From Mucilaginibacter boryungensis (GTDB taxonomy: Bacteria; Bacteroidota; Bacteroidia; Sphingobacteriales; Sphingobacteriaceae), in the NCBI RefSeq assembly GCF_015221995.1, contig NZ_JADFFM010000002.1, positions 124,001 through 188,000 on the forward strand: 64,000 bases of DNA, in the 5' to 3' direction. The position numbers and the translations under genes were made by a program. Position 1 is the first letter of the stretch, and the number at the start of each line of letters is the position of its first letter. The notes beneath the pieces are model-generated. The model was not told the DNA's origin. It worked only from the letters and a program-made list of their open reading frames with translations, and searched no databases. This document shows positions 26,999 to 35,763 of the stretch, in pieces.

Positions 26999-27874
26999 CT
27001 AAGATTTACCCACCGCCCGTGTACTCTGCTCTATCATATCCCACATTTGGTCGGGTACCATTTCCATGGGATTGAACTGGCCTGCGCCCTGCAGCCATTC
27101 GCCGCCATCTATGGTGATCACCTCGCCGTTGATATAGCCAGAGAAATCGGATACAAGGAAGGCGGCCAGGTTAGCCAGTTCCTGATGCTCGCCCACACGT
27201 TTAAGGGGCACGCGGTTTTTAAAATCGAACTTAGCCGCCATATCGCCGGGTAACAAACGTTCCCAGGCCCCTTTAGTTGGGAATGGTCCGGGGGCAATAG
27301 CGTTAGTACGTATCTGGTGACGGCCCCACTCTACCGCCAAAGAACGCGTCATGGCCAGTACACCGCCTTTGGCACAGGCCGATGGTACTACATAAGCAGA
27401 ACCCGTGAAGGCATAAGTGGTAATAATATTCAGGATGTTACCGGGGATCTTTTCGGCTATCCAGTATTTTCCTAAAGCTAGTGAGCAATTCACCGAGCCT
27501 TTTAATACAATATCAATTATAGATGAAAATGCGTTAGCGGATAAGCGCTCTGTAGGCGAAATAAAGTTGCCCGCAGCATTATTCAGCAAAGCATCAACCC
27601 GGCCAAATTTTTCTATTGATTGCTGTAGCATCGCTTCCACCTGGGTATAATCGCGCACATCGCAGCTTACGGCCAATACTTTGCCGCCGGTTTCGGCCTC
27701 CATTTCGGCAGCCGTTTTTTGCAGCACATCCAGCTTACGACTGGTAATAACCAAATTAGCGCCCAGTTGCAAAAAGTAAGTACCCATGGCTTTGCCCAAA
27801 CCGGTACCACCGCCTGTTACAATAATGGTTTTCCCTTTCAGGGCATCGTCCCTTAGCATTCCTGTAACGCTCAT
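26999..27874 (-). CDS. SDR family 2,4-dienoyl-CoA reductase
   Basis: A 291-aa cytosolic short-chain dehydrogenase. TGGGTGLGKAMG is the NADP(H)-binding loop and NNAAGNFI the structural motif. In place of the usual Tyr-x3-Lys it has PSACAKGGVLAMTRSLAVEWG, the pattern of mitochondrial-type 2,4-dienoyl-CoA reductases, where Lys stays and Tyr is lost. The enzyme reduces dienoyl-CoA from polyunsaturated fatty acids so that beta-oxidation can go on. It ends the leftward beta-oxidation cluster, five bases after the isomerase gene. Confidence 0.85.
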   Translation of the reverse strand: MSVTGMLRDDALKGKTIIVTGGGTGLGKAMGTYFLQLGANLVITSRKLDVLQKTAAEMEAETGGKVLAVSCDVRDYTQVEAMLQQSIEKFGRVDALLNNAAGNFISPTERLSANAFSSIIDIVLKGSVNCSLALGKYWIAEKIPGNILNIITTYAFTGSAYVVPSACAKGGVLAMTRSLAVEWGRHQIRTNAIAPGPFPTKGAWERLLPGDMAAKFDFKNRVPLKRVGEHQELANLAAFLVSDFSGYINGEVITIDGGEWLQGAGQFNPMEMVPDQMWDMIEQSTRAVGKS

Positions 27875-27879
27875 AGCTG

Positions 27880-28644
27880 TTATTTTTTAGCAGTTAACTG
27901 TTGTATCATCATTTCCAAACCTTTACGGGTTGATGGCGCCCACCATTGCTTCAGCATAATATCCAGGGTTTCGGTTTGGTCGGTATTTAGTTGGGCCAGT
28001 AATTCCTTTCGCAAGTTTAGTTTAGTTTGCCACCATACCTTTGGACTGAACTGCATATAGGCACGCGCCCGTCTTTCGGCAGCTGCCATCAGTTCATCAG
28101 GAGCGGTTACCTCATCAATCAGGCCCGCTTCCAGGGCTTCGCCAACATTCAATAAACGCCCTTCCATTAAATACTGGTAAGCTTTGCGCTGGCCCAGCCA
28201 AAATGAGTATACATTGAAAACGCTATCCGGGACAATGATACCCACCGGCACCTCGTTTAATCCAATAATGAATTTACCATCGGCCAGCAGGCGGTAATCG
28301 CAGCAAATAGCCATAATACAGCCGCCCGCCGGGCTATGCCCGCTAATGGCGGCCACCAATGGCTTTTTAAATGAAGCCAATACCACTTGCAGTTGCAAAA
28401 AGTCTGTCCAAAATTCCCGGCTTTGCACTTCATCATAATTATAAGCCTCTATCAGGTCAATCCCCGATGAAAAGAAACCTTCTTTACCGGTTATAATCAA
28501 CCCGCCAACTTCCCTGTCCCCGTCCAGATCCTTAACGGCACTGGTAAGCTCTTTTACCATATCCAAATTGATAGGGTTAGAGCGCCCCCTGTCTAACTGA
28601 ATGGTAGCTAAACGATCGGTAATGGTGAGTTTAAAAGTATTCAT
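27880..28644 (-). CDS. enoyl-CoA hydratase/isomerase family protein, probable delta3-delta2-enoyl-CoA isomerase
   Basis: A 254-aa crotonase-fold protein. AAISGHSPAGGCIMA forms the oxyanion hole and FSSGIDLIE the CoA-binding stretch. The GLNEVPVGIIVPDS segment has a single Glu in the position used by ECI1-type delta3-delta2-enoyl-CoA isomerases, and the second hydratase Glu is not evident. Together with the dienoyl-CoA reductase next door it would handle double bonds of unsaturated fatty acids. Its start codon overlaps the stop of the acyl-CoA ligase (TAATG). Confidence 0.85.
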   Translation of the reverse strand: MNTFKLTITDRLATIQLDRGRSNPINLDMVKELTSAVKDLDGDREVGGLIITGKEGFFSSGIDLIEAYNYDEVQSREFWTDFLQLQVVLASFKKPLVAAISGHSPAGGCIMAICCDYRLLADGKFIIGLNEVPVGIIVPDSVFNVYSFWLGQRKAYQYLMEGRLLNVGEALEAGLIDEVTAPDELMAAAERRARAYMQFSPKVWWQTKLNLRKELLAQLNTDQTETLDIMLKQWWAPSTRKGLEMMIQQLTAKK

Positions 28645-30464
28645 TAATGGGTTGGGGGGATAACGGTGCAGTCTGTATCGTTAACATCTTCGCGGTAAAG
28701 CTTATCAATCACATCGTGATATTTTTCCATGATCACTTTGCGTTTCATTTTTCCGGTTGGGGTTAGTTCACCGCTTTCAACCGACCATTCGTTAGGCAGC
28801 AAAGCAATCTTTTTCACCTGCTCCACATGGTTAAATTCGGGATTGAATTCGTTAACCGCTGCTTTAAATAATTCCATTACACGCTTATCTTTCACTAATT
28901 CGGCGTGGTTAATAAACAGGATGTCGTTCTCCTTGCACCATGGCAAAAGGTTGGTATATGATGGGACGATGAGCGCCGCGACAAATTTCCGTTCAGAACC
29001 TATCACCATCATCTGCTCAATAAAATGATTCTCCTTCATTTTATTTTCAATAGGCAGCGGGGCCACATATTTGCCGCCCGATGTTTTGAATATCTCTTTT
29101 TTACGGTCGGTTATCTTCAAAAATTTGCCTTCATCCAGCACCCCTATATCGCCGGTATGAAACCAGCCATCCTGCATCACTTCGGCCGTCATTTCGGGAT
29201 TTTTATAGTAACCGGCCATTACATTATCGCCCTTGCACAGTATCTCGCCGTCCTCAGCTATCTTTACCTGCACGCCGCCCAACAATGGACCAACTGTACC
29301 AAATTTCCGCATATCGGGCAGGTATTGGTTTACCGCAATAACCGGCGATGTTTCAGTTAAGCCATAGCCTTCCAGTATCACAATTTTAGCAGCGGTAAAT
29401 ATTTTCTCCAGTTTAATGGGTGTAGCCGAACTACCAACCACAATAGCCTTTACATTGCCCCCCACTGCTTCGCGCCATTTGCTGAATACCAGTTTATCGG
29501 CAATGGCCAACTTTATGGCATACATAGCACCGTGATTAATTTCAAACTCCTCGGCTACTTTTATCGACCATAAAAAGATCTTCTTTTTCAGGCCGGTCAG
29601 TTTTTGCCCGGCATCCATAATACGCTCAAAAACTTTTTCTAACAAGCGTGGTACAGCGGTAAAAATATCCGGTTTCACCTCTCGCAAATTAGGGCCAATG
29701 GTATCCATACTTTCGGCATACGATATTGCAAAACCGTTAAACATATAGATGTAAGTACACATCTTTTCAAAAATGTGGTTCAACGGCAGGAAGCTAAGGG
29801 CGCTTTTATGTTCAGCCGGGATCTGGTTTAAAACCTTGCTGCTGTCCAGCACGTTAGTCAGGATATTTTTGTGTGTCAGCATTACGCCTTTAGGATGGCC
29901 CGTAGTACCCGACGTATAAATAATAGTAGTAATATCGTTTGCCTTAACTGTATCGCGTATGGCTTTTATTTTTTCCGTATCGCCCGGCTGCAAAGGCTGC
30001 AATAGTTCCAGCCAATGCGCGCAGGCATTTATCTTATCAAACGAGTAAACCTTTTTCAGTGATGGGATATTAGCTTGTACTTCGGTTATCTTCCCGCACA
30101 GTTCATCGTTACTTACAAATACATATTTTACTTCAGCTTCATTCAGTATTTGTTCTAATTCCTTGGGGTTACTGTTGGGATAAAGCGGCACCAGGATAGC
30201 CCCTATTTGCTGTACGGCCAGGTCGGTAATTAACCATTCGGGGCGGCCACTGCTAATCAATGCTATTTTATCGCGCCCTTCGGTAGTGCCATCGCCCTGC
30301 GATATCCCTAAATTGAGTAGCGCCATAGATAACTGATTGACCATCTGATGCACTTGCTGTGTGCTATAGGCTTTCCATACGCCATTTTCTTTAGCGTTCA
30401 GCAAATTGGCTACAGGCGCGGCGGCCTGCAGGGCCATACAATCAAATAATCTTGTCGCGTTCAT
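28644..30464 (-). CDS. fadD: long-chain acyl-CoA synthetase (AMP-forming)
   Basis: A 606-aa ANL-family ligase. IIYTSGTTGHPKG is the P-loop-like AMP motif, EGYGLTETSP the A5 motif, GWFHTGDIG the A7 motif, and TDRKKEIFKTSGGKYVAP the hinge and A8. It activates fatty acids to acyl-CoA in the cytosol. The frame runs up to 30566, but the extra 34 codons (MRHPERSEG and so on) translate a palindromic repeat, so ATG at 30464 is taken as the start. Its stop overlaps the isomerase start. Confidence 0.93.
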   Translation of the reverse strand: MNATRLFDCMALQAAAPVANLLNAKENGVWKAYSTQQVHQMVNQLSMALLNLGISQGDGTTEGRDKIALISSGRPEWLITDLAVQQIGAILVPLYPNSNPKELEQILNEAEVKYVFVSNDELCGKITEVQANIPSLKKVYSFDKINACAHWLELLQPLQPGDTEKIKAIRDTVKANDITTIIYTSGTTGHPKGVMLTHKNILTNVLDSSKVLNQIPAEHKSALSFLPLNHIFEKMCTYIYMFNGFAISYAESMDTIGPNLREVKPDIFTAVPRLLEKVFERIMDAGQKLTGLKKKIFLWSIKVAEEFEINHGAMYAIKLAIADKLVFSKWREAVGGNVKAIVVGSSATPIKLEKIFTAAKIVILEGYGLTETSPVIAVNQYLPDMRKFGTVGPLLGGVQVKIAEDGEILCKGDNVMAGYYKNPEMTAEVMQDGWFHTGDIGVLDEGKFLKITDRKKEIFKTSGGKYVAPLPIENKMKENHFIEQMMVIGSERKFVAALIVPSYTNLLPWCKENDILFINHAELVKDKRVMELFKAAVNEFNPEFNHVEQVKKIALLPNEWSVESGELTPTGKMKRKVIMEKYHDVIDKLYREDVNDTDCTVIPPTH

Positions 30465-30476
30465 GGTATACAATTC

Positions 30477-30548
30477 CGTCATCCTGAGTGCTAACGAAGG
30501 ATCACCGGTTAGCATAGCCGGGGTTCCTTCACTACGTTCAGGATGACG
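30477..30548. repeat. dispersed palindromic repeat (CGTCATCCTGA type) between thiolase and ligase genes
   Basis: Arms CGTCATCCTGA and TCAGGATGACG bracket a 72-bp element with GAAGGATC / GGTTCCTTC inside. Read leftward it gives the well-known false peptide RHPERSEG. It fills the whole gap between the thiolase stop and the acyl-CoA ligase start. Confidence 0.88.
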
Positions 30549-30552
30549 CATT

Positions 30553-31728
30553 TTATAATAGTTCAAATATACCTGCGGCGCCCTGACCGGTACCTACGCA
30601 CATGGTAACCATGCCGTATTTTTTGTCGCGCCGTTTTAATTCATCAAACAATTGTACCGATAGTTTTGCACCTGTGCAACCCAAAGGGTGCCCCAGGGCA
30701 ATTGCGCCTCCGTTTACATTTACAATATCGGGATTTAAATCCAACCCTTTTATTACCGCTAACGATTGCGATGCAAAGGCCTCGTTCAGCTCTACCAGGT
30801 CTATATCCTGCTGTTTCATACCCGCGGCTTCTAAAACTTTAGGGACAGCCACCAGCGGCCCAATACCCATTATGCGCGGCGGCACACCGGCAACGGCATA
30901 GTTTACCAAACGGGCAATAGGCGTAAGATTGTTGGCTTTCATAAACTTTTCGCTTACCACCATTACAAACGCGGCGCCATCGCTTGTTTGCGATGAATTA
31001 CCGGCCGTAACCACACCCCTTGCATCAAACACCGGTTTTAGCTTAGCCAAGGCATCTAAGGATGTATCGGCACGCGGGCCTTCATCGGTATCAACGGTAA
31101 AATTCCGCTGCTGTTTCCTGCCGTTTTCATCAACATAAACCTCGGTTATGTTCATCGGTACTATCTGGTCTTTAAACTTCCCTTCAGCAATGGCTTTAAG
31201 GGCTTTTTGGTGCGATTGTAAAGCAAACTGGTCCTGCTCCTCGCGACCGACATTATATTCCTTAGCCACGGCTTCAGCGGTTAAACCCATACCCCAATAG
31301 TAGTCGGGGTTGCTTAACGCGATATCGGTATTAGGCACAATACGCCAGCCGCCCATAGGCAGCAAACTCATGCTTTCCACCCCGCCTGCAATAATACAAT
31401 CGGCAATGCCCGCATGCACTTTAGCCGAAGCAATAGCAATAGTCTCCAGTCCCGAAGCGCAGTAACGGTTTACCGTCATGCCCGGAACTTTATCGGTATC
31501 CAAGGCCATCAGCGATATCAGGCGGCCAACGTTCAGCCCCTGCTCAGCCTCGGGCGTAGCATTACCCACAATCACATCCTCAATCTGCTCCTTATCCACA
31601 TTAGGAACCGATGCCATTAAGGCCTTAATTACATCTGCCGCCAAGGTATCAGGCCGTGTAAACCTGAAGCCGCCACGAGTGGCCTTACCAACCGCGCTGC
31701 GTGTAGCCGCTACTATATATGCGTTCAT
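30553..31728 (-). CDS. fadA: acetyl-CoA C-acyltransferase (3-ketoacyl-CoA thiolase)
   Basis: A 391-aa thiolase of standard length. The nucleophile is Cys90 in NRYCASGLETI, His347 lies in IALGHPLGCTGAK and the acid/base Cys377 in MCVGTGQGAAG. It cleaves 3-ketoacyl-CoA to acetyl-CoA and a shortened acyl-CoA in the last step of beta-oxidation. The protein is cytosolic. The gene follows the FadN-type gene across a C/G-run repeat (31733-31817). Confidence 0.95.
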   Translation of the reverse strand: MNAYIVAATRSAVGKATRGGFRFTRPDTLAADVIKALMASVPNVDKEQIEDVIVGNATPEAEQGLNVGRLISLMALDTDKVPGMTVNRYCASGLETIAIASAKVHAGIADCIIAGGVESMSLLPMGGWRIVPNTDIALSNPDYYWGMGLTAEAVAKEYNVGREEQDQFALQSHQKALKAIAEGKFKDQIVPMNITEVYVDENGRKQQRNFTVDTDEGPRADTSLDALAKLKPVFDARGVVTAGNSSQTSDGAAFVMVVSEKFMKANNLTPIARLVNYAVAGVPPRIMGIGPLVAVPKVLEAAGMKQQDIDLVELNEAFASQSLAVIKGLDLNPDIVNVNGGAIALGHPLGCTGAKLSVQLFDELKRRDKKYGMVTMCVGTGQGAAGIFELL

Positions 31729-31732
31729 TATA

Positions 31733-31817
31733 ACCCCCTATCCCCCTAAAGGGAGAATTTTATTTTATATTCAACTAAATGCCATCCCGCACTCCCCCCT
31801 TTAGGGGGCCGGGGGGC
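31733..31817. repeat. paired C/G-run repeat between fadN-type and thiolase genes
   Basis: CCCCCTATCCCCCTAAAGGG at the left and CTCCCCCCTTTAGGGGG then CCGGGGGGCT at the right face each other across about 30 bases. The right end touches the stop codon of the upstream gene. It is the same family as 18191, 43441, 51152 and 61536. Confidence 0.8.
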
Positions 31818-34196
31818 TCAATTCCTCAGCACTTTCCCACCTGTAATAATGCTTTGTATGCGTTCCAGCGTTTTGCGTTCGGTGCATAGCTGTAAAAATG
31901 CCTCGCGCTCCAAGTTCAGCAGGTATTCTTCGCTCACAATACTTGGTTGCGACAGGTCGCCACCGCAAAGTACATAAGCCAGCTTTTGCGATATTTTCAC
32001 ATCGTGTTCGCTGATATAGTTGCCGCTGTACATACTGTTGGCCCCAATGTAACCCAACCCTAAAGCTTGCTTGCCCAGCACCCGGATATCCGTACGCGGG
32101 ATAGGCTGGATATAACCTTCATCGGCCATCAGTAAACATTGTTCTTTAGCCTCGGCCAGCAAACGTTTTTCAGAAACCACTACTAAGTCGCGTCCCTTTT
32201 TCAGGTAGCCCAGTTCAAAGGCCTCATAAGCCGATGTGGAAACCTTAGCCTGACCGATAGTGAGGAACCTCTCGCGGAAATTATTTAATTCAATATCCCC
32301 TTCCTGCAATTCGTCCGATAACCTTAAGGCAAACTCCTTAGTACCGCCGCCGCCGGGGATCAAGCCTACGCCAAACTCAACCAGGCCCATATAAGTTTCG
32401 GCATGTGCCACTACCTTATCGGCATGCAGGCACATTTCGCAGCCGCCGCCTAAAGCCATTTGGTGCGGCGCAATTACTACCGGAATGGATGAGTAGCGGA
32501 TCCGCATCATCGTATTCTGGAAAGCGCGGATCACCATGCTCAGCTCGTCAAATTCCTGTTCAACCGCCATCATAAATATCATACCCACATTGGCCCCGGC
32601 GCTAAAGTTGGCCCCCTCGTTACTGATGACCAAACCTTTGTAGGAGGCCTCGGCCAGGGTAATGGCTTTATTAATGCCTTCAATTACCTCGCCGCCAATA
32701 GTGTTCATTTTGGTATGGAATTCCAGGTTGATAATACCATCGCCAATATCGGTTATGGTAGTGCCGCTGTTTTTCCAGATAGCTTTGCTGGCGCGGATGT
32801 TATCCAGCAATATAAACTGTTCCGTTCCCGGTATGATCTTGTACGTTTTGGTTGGGATATCGTAGTATTGGCGATGACCATCTTCTATCTTATAAAAAGA
32901 TTTAGCCCCGCTTGCCAGCATATCGTATACCCATTGCGCGGGTTTGTTACCAGCGGCTTCCATAGCTTTTACGGTAGGTTCAACACCCAGCGCGTCCCAT
33001 TTTTCAAACGGCCCCATTTCCCAGCCAAAGCCGGCATTCATGGCGGCGTCTATCTTATAAAGCTCGTCTGAAATTTCGGGGATACGGTTGCTGGCATAGG
33101 CAAATAGCTGGTAAAATACATCGCGGTAAAAATCGCCGGCCTTATCTTTCGCGGCAAACAGCATTTTTAGCCGGTCGCTCATGTTATCCACCGTTTTGGT
33201 AGTTTCCAGCACTGGAAACTTCACCTTTTGCGATGGCTTGTATTCCAGTGTTTTCAGATCAAGCGCCTGGAACTCGCTTTTACCGTTAACCTTCGTTTTC
33301 TTATAAAAACCCTGTTCGGTTTTGCTGCCCAGCCAGTTGTTTTTAGCCATTCCGCTTACATATTCTGGAATGCTGAACAGCGCGTTAGCCTCATCGTCCG
33401 GGGCATTTTCTTTCAGCCCATTGGCTACATGTATCATGGTATCCAAACCCACCACATCGGTAGTACGGAAGGTAGCCGATTTTGGGTGACCGATAACCGG
33501 GCCGGTCAGCTTGTCCACTTCCTCTACCGTCATGCCGGTTTTATCAACGTAGTGCAGAATGCTCATAATACTGAACACACCAATACGGTTACCAATAAAG
33601 GCTGGGGTATCCTTAGCCAGAACGGTTGTTTTACCCAAAAACTTCTCGCCAAACTCCATCAGGAAGCTCACCACTTCAGGTGAGGTATCTTTGGTCGGGA
33701 TAATTTCCAGCAGTTTAAGATAACGCGGCGGGTTAAAAAAGTGGCTCCCGCAGAAGTGCTGCTTAAAATCATCGCTGCGGCCTTCCGTCATTAAATGGAT
33801 AGGGATACCTGAAGTATTGGTGGTAATTAATGTTCCGGGTTTACGGAATTTTTCCACCTTCTCAAACACCTGCTGTTTAATGTCCAGGCGTTCAACCACC
33901 ACTTCTATTACCCAGTCGCAATCGGCAATTTTGGGCATATCATCGTCAAAATTACCGGTAGTAATTCGCTTAGCAAACGATTTCAGATAAATAGGCGATG
34001 GGTTCGATTTCAGCGCGAAGGCCAAAGCATCATCTACAATTTTATTGCGGCTTTTTTTATCAGTGGCAGCATCTTTAGGTACAATATCCAGCAGCAATAC
34101 CTGCACGCCCACATTGGCGAAGTGGCAGGCTATCCTGCTCCCCATTACGCCTGAGCCAAGTACAGCTGCTTTCTTTATTATTCGTTTAGCACTCAT
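31818..34196 (-). CDS. fadN: 3-hydroxyacyl-CoA dehydrogenase/enoyl-CoA hydratase (FadN-type, dehydrogenase first)
   Basis: A 792-aa two-function enzyme. Residues 1-310 hold the NAD-dependent 3-hydroxyacyl-CoA dehydrogenase (AVLGSGVMGSRIA at 11-23, GSHFFNPPRYLKLLEIIP with the catalytic His, GNRIGVFS). The C-terminal half has a crotonase domain with GGGCEMCLHAD and GLIPGGGGTKE. The order is that of FadN and not of FadB, whose hydratase comes first. The longer frame to 34313 starts in a repeat and is not used; ATG at 34196 gives a normal N-terminus. Confidence 0.93.
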   Translation of the reverse strand: MSAKRIIKKAAVLGSGVMGSRIACHFANVGVQVLLLDIVPKDAATDKKSRNKIVDDALAFALKSNPSPIYLKSFAKRITTGNFDDDMPKIADCDWVIEVVVERLDIKQQVFEKVEKFRKPGTLITTNTSGIPIHLMTEGRSDDFKQHFCGSHFFNPPRYLKLLEIIPTKDTSPEVVSFLMEFGEKFLGKTTVLAKDTPAFIGNRIGVFSIMSILHYVDKTGMTVEEVDKLTGPVIGHPKSATFRTTDVVGLDTMIHVANGLKENAPDDEANALFSIPEYVSGMAKNNWLGSKTEQGFYKKTKVNGKSEFQALDLKTLEYKPSQKVKFPVLETTKTVDNMSDRLKMLFAAKDKAGDFYRDVFYQLFAYASNRIPEISDELYKIDAAMNAGFGWEMGPFEKWDALGVEPTVKAMEAAGNKPAQWVYDMLASGAKSFYKIEDGHRQYYDIPTKTYKIIPGTEQFILLDNIRASKAIWKNSGTTITDIGDGIINLEFHTKMNTIGGEVIEGINKAITLAEASYKGLVISNEGANFSAGANVGMIFMMAVEQEFDELSMVIRAFQNTMMRIRYSSIPVVIAPHQMALGGGCEMCLHADKVVAHAETYMGLVEFGVGLIPGGGGTKEFALRLSDELQEGDIELNNFRERFLTIGQAKVSTSAYEAFELGYLKKGRDLVVVSEKRLLAEAKEQCLLMADEGYIQPIPRTDIRVLGKQALGLGYIGANSMYSGNYISEHDVKISQKLAYVLCGGDLSQPSIVSEEYLLNLEREAFLQLCTERKTLERIQSIITGGKVLRN

Positions 34197-34278
34197 TAGT
34201 TTATGCTTATTATACAACGGGTTGTTACCATATTCTTCATTATGTCTTTGCGAGCGTAGCGTGGCTATGACGTTGGTA

Positions 34279-34728
34279 TCAATCTGCCCTCGTCCAGGTT
34301 GTGGTGCGGCCAAACAGCGAGATACCTATGTACCCGCGGATGTCCAGCGTTTTGCCCTTCAGCGTCATTTTGCAGGAATACGTTTTTCCGTTCAAAGGAT
34401 CGTAAATGGTACCGTCAACATACTTATTCTCGCCGTCCTTCACAAAACCGTTCAGCACCGGCAAGCCTAAACGCGGGCGGGTGCGCAGCTTTTCGTCGGT
34501 GTTCATTTCGTCAAGTTTGGGTTTGCCATCTTTTAAGGGCTCCTTAAGCCATACCACCTTGCCGTTGAAATGGCCGGTAGCATCTTTTTTAATTTCTACC
34601 TTCCCGGTTTTTTCAGCATTGTACCAAAGGCCTTCAATTTTATCCTGCGCTTTGGCGGCAATGTTAAGGCAAATAACAGCCAGCAGTGTAAATCCTAATT
34701 GGATGAAATGTTTTTTAAATACAGACAT
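34279..34728 (-). CDS. DUF2147 secreted protein
   Basis: A 149-aa protein with signal peptide (MSVFKKHFIQLGFTLLAVIC, ending near AAKA). The mature part, IEGLWYNAEKTGKVEI, GKVVWLKEP, GLPVLNGF, DGTIYDPLNGKTYSCKMTL and LDIRGYIGISLFGRTTTW, is a textbook DUF2147 beta-barrel-like domain of unknown function. ATG at 34728 is chosen over an upstream start at 34800. It heads the fadN unit, and a copy of the shared fatty-acid operator-like site lies 130 bases upstream. Confidence 0.88.
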   Translation of the reverse strand: MSVFKKHFIQLGFTLLAVICLNIAAKAQDKIEGLWYNAEKTGKVEIKKDATGHFNGKVVWLKEPLKDGKPKLDEMNTDEKLRTRPRLGLPVLNGFVKDGENKYVDGTIYDPLNGKTYSCKMTLKGKTLDIRGYIGISLFGRTTTWTRAD

Positions 34729-34858
34729 GATCTTTAGATTTTTAAGCGGGCAACCCTGATCGTATTTACAGATGCAGCAACTACCGGCGGGTTTATACAT
34801 TTAGTATTGGTTCATGTGCAATTAACGCATTCCAAAGCAATTAACAAAGGTTTATATG

Positions 34859-34884
34859 GCGGAAACATTTGTCAAAATTTCGGG
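34859..34884 (-). promoter_or_regulatory. third, degenerate copy of the shared fatty-acid regulon site
   Basis: Upstream of DUF2147-fadN, this 26-bp stretch matches the site at 37663-37688 at 21 of 26 positions and that at 38877-38902 at 20 of 26, counted by eye. It keeps TTGAC and the two CCG boxes 21 bp apart, in the same orientation relative to transcription. No -7 box at matching spacing is evident. Confidence 0.5.
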
Positions 34885-34901
34885 TAGCAAAAGTAACCCA
34901 A

Positions 34902-34994
34902 CGTCATTCCGAACTTGTTTCGGCATCCCATCACGAGATAAACTGTACAGGAAAAACTTTGCAAGTGAGATGCCGAAACAAGTTCGGCATGACG
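34902..34994. repeat. dispersed palindromic repeat (CGTCATTCCGAAC type)
   Basis: Two 26-bp arms (34902-34927 and 34969-34994) pair with a single mismatch; each contains GAACTTGTTTCGGCATC or its complement. It lies between the ACBP stop and the DUF2147 promoter. Confidence 0.9.
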
Positions 34995-34997
34995 TAG

Positions 34998-35264
34998 TTA
35001 TTTTCCCTTCAACCCCTCCACCAAATCGATATACTGCTGCATGGCGGCATCCATAGGTGTACCTTTGCGGTTTTTCCAGGCATCGTATTTGGCCTGCGCT
35101 ACAAAATCAAACATTTTGGGTTTTTCGGCATCGTCGGGCATATCGCCCTCGGTGGCTTGTTTGTACAGGCTGTATAACTTCAGTAACGTCTCGTTATCCG
35201 GGCGCTTACTTAGTTGCTTGCTTTGCGCTACAGCTTGTTCAAAACTTGTTTTCAGGTCGCTCAT
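34998..35264 (-). CDS. acyl-CoA-binding protein (ACBP)
   Basis: An 88-aa protein of the eukaryote-like ACBP family, which binds long-chain acyl-CoA esters in the cytosol. The core LLKLYSLYKQATEGD and KPKMFDFVAQAKYDAWKNRKG matches the canonical helix-2 and helix-3 residues (Tyr, Lys, Lys, Trp). Length is normal. It sits 24 bases after the thioesterase gene in the leftward beta-oxidation operon, where it would buffer or deliver acyl-CoA between ligase and dehydrogenase. Confidence 0.93.
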   Translation of the reverse strand: MSDLKTSFEQAVAQSKQLSKRPDNETLLKLYSLYKQATEGDMPDDAEKPKMFDFVAQAKYDAWKNRKGTPMDAAMQQYIDLVEGLKGK

Positions 35265-35288
35265 AGTAGATATTTTTGGTAGAATTTA

Positions 35289-35747
35289 TTACTGGGTTTC
35301 AGCCTTAAGCTTTGGCCCCTGCTCCTGGTAATCATCGGCCCGGGGCGCTTTGGCAAACATTTCGCTTATAGCGGCAGGCAGTATGGCAAGTTTACGCTTC
35401 TTCATATCTATCCATGCCCCTTCGGCTATAATGATAGCTGCTTTTGTGCCATCACCACGAAAAATTTCATGGCGGATGGTCCAGCGGGAACCATCGGCCC
35501 TTGAACTGATGATCTCGCAACTTACTTTCACATCGTCGCCCAGGGAAATTTCGCGCAGGTACCTTAACTCTTCGCGAAACAGCACCGGGCCAATTTTATA
35601 TTCAAACAGTGTGGTAGTTTTAAGGCCTACGCTTTCCAGCATATTCAAACGTGCCTGCGCGGCAATATCCGCATAAGCCGAATGCCGCATGTGCTGGTTA
35701 GCATCAATTTGCGACCATAGAACCTGTCCTTCATAAAATACGTTCAT
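35289..35747 (-). CDS. acyl-CoA thioesterase (hot-dog fold)
   Basis: A 152-aa 4-hydroxybenzoyl-CoA-thioesterase-like protein. SQIDANQHMRHSAYADIA carries the expected catalytic Asp15 and the following His/Asn, and VKVSCEIISSRADGSRWTIRHEI is the central helix-strand region. It would release free acid from acyl-CoA. The frame opens at 35789, inside the upstream gene, but ATG at 35747 leaves a 16-base gap and gives a standard N-terminus. Confidence 0.88.
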   Translation of the reverse strand: MNVFYEGQVLWSQIDANQHMRHSAYADIAAQARLNMLESVGLKTTTLFEYKIGPVLFREELRYLREISLGDDVKVSCEIISSRADGSRWTIRHEIFRGDGTKAAIIIAEGAWIDMKKRKLAILPAAISEMFAKAPRADDYQEQGPKLKAETQ

Positions 35748-35763
35748 AGCTGCAAAACCGCTG

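Noticed and set aside
34197..34313. N-terminal extension of the FadN-type protein
   Set aside because: It starts ahead of the normal dehydrogenase N-terminus, overlaps the end of the DUF2147 gene and runs through repeat-like TTGCGAGCG sequence.
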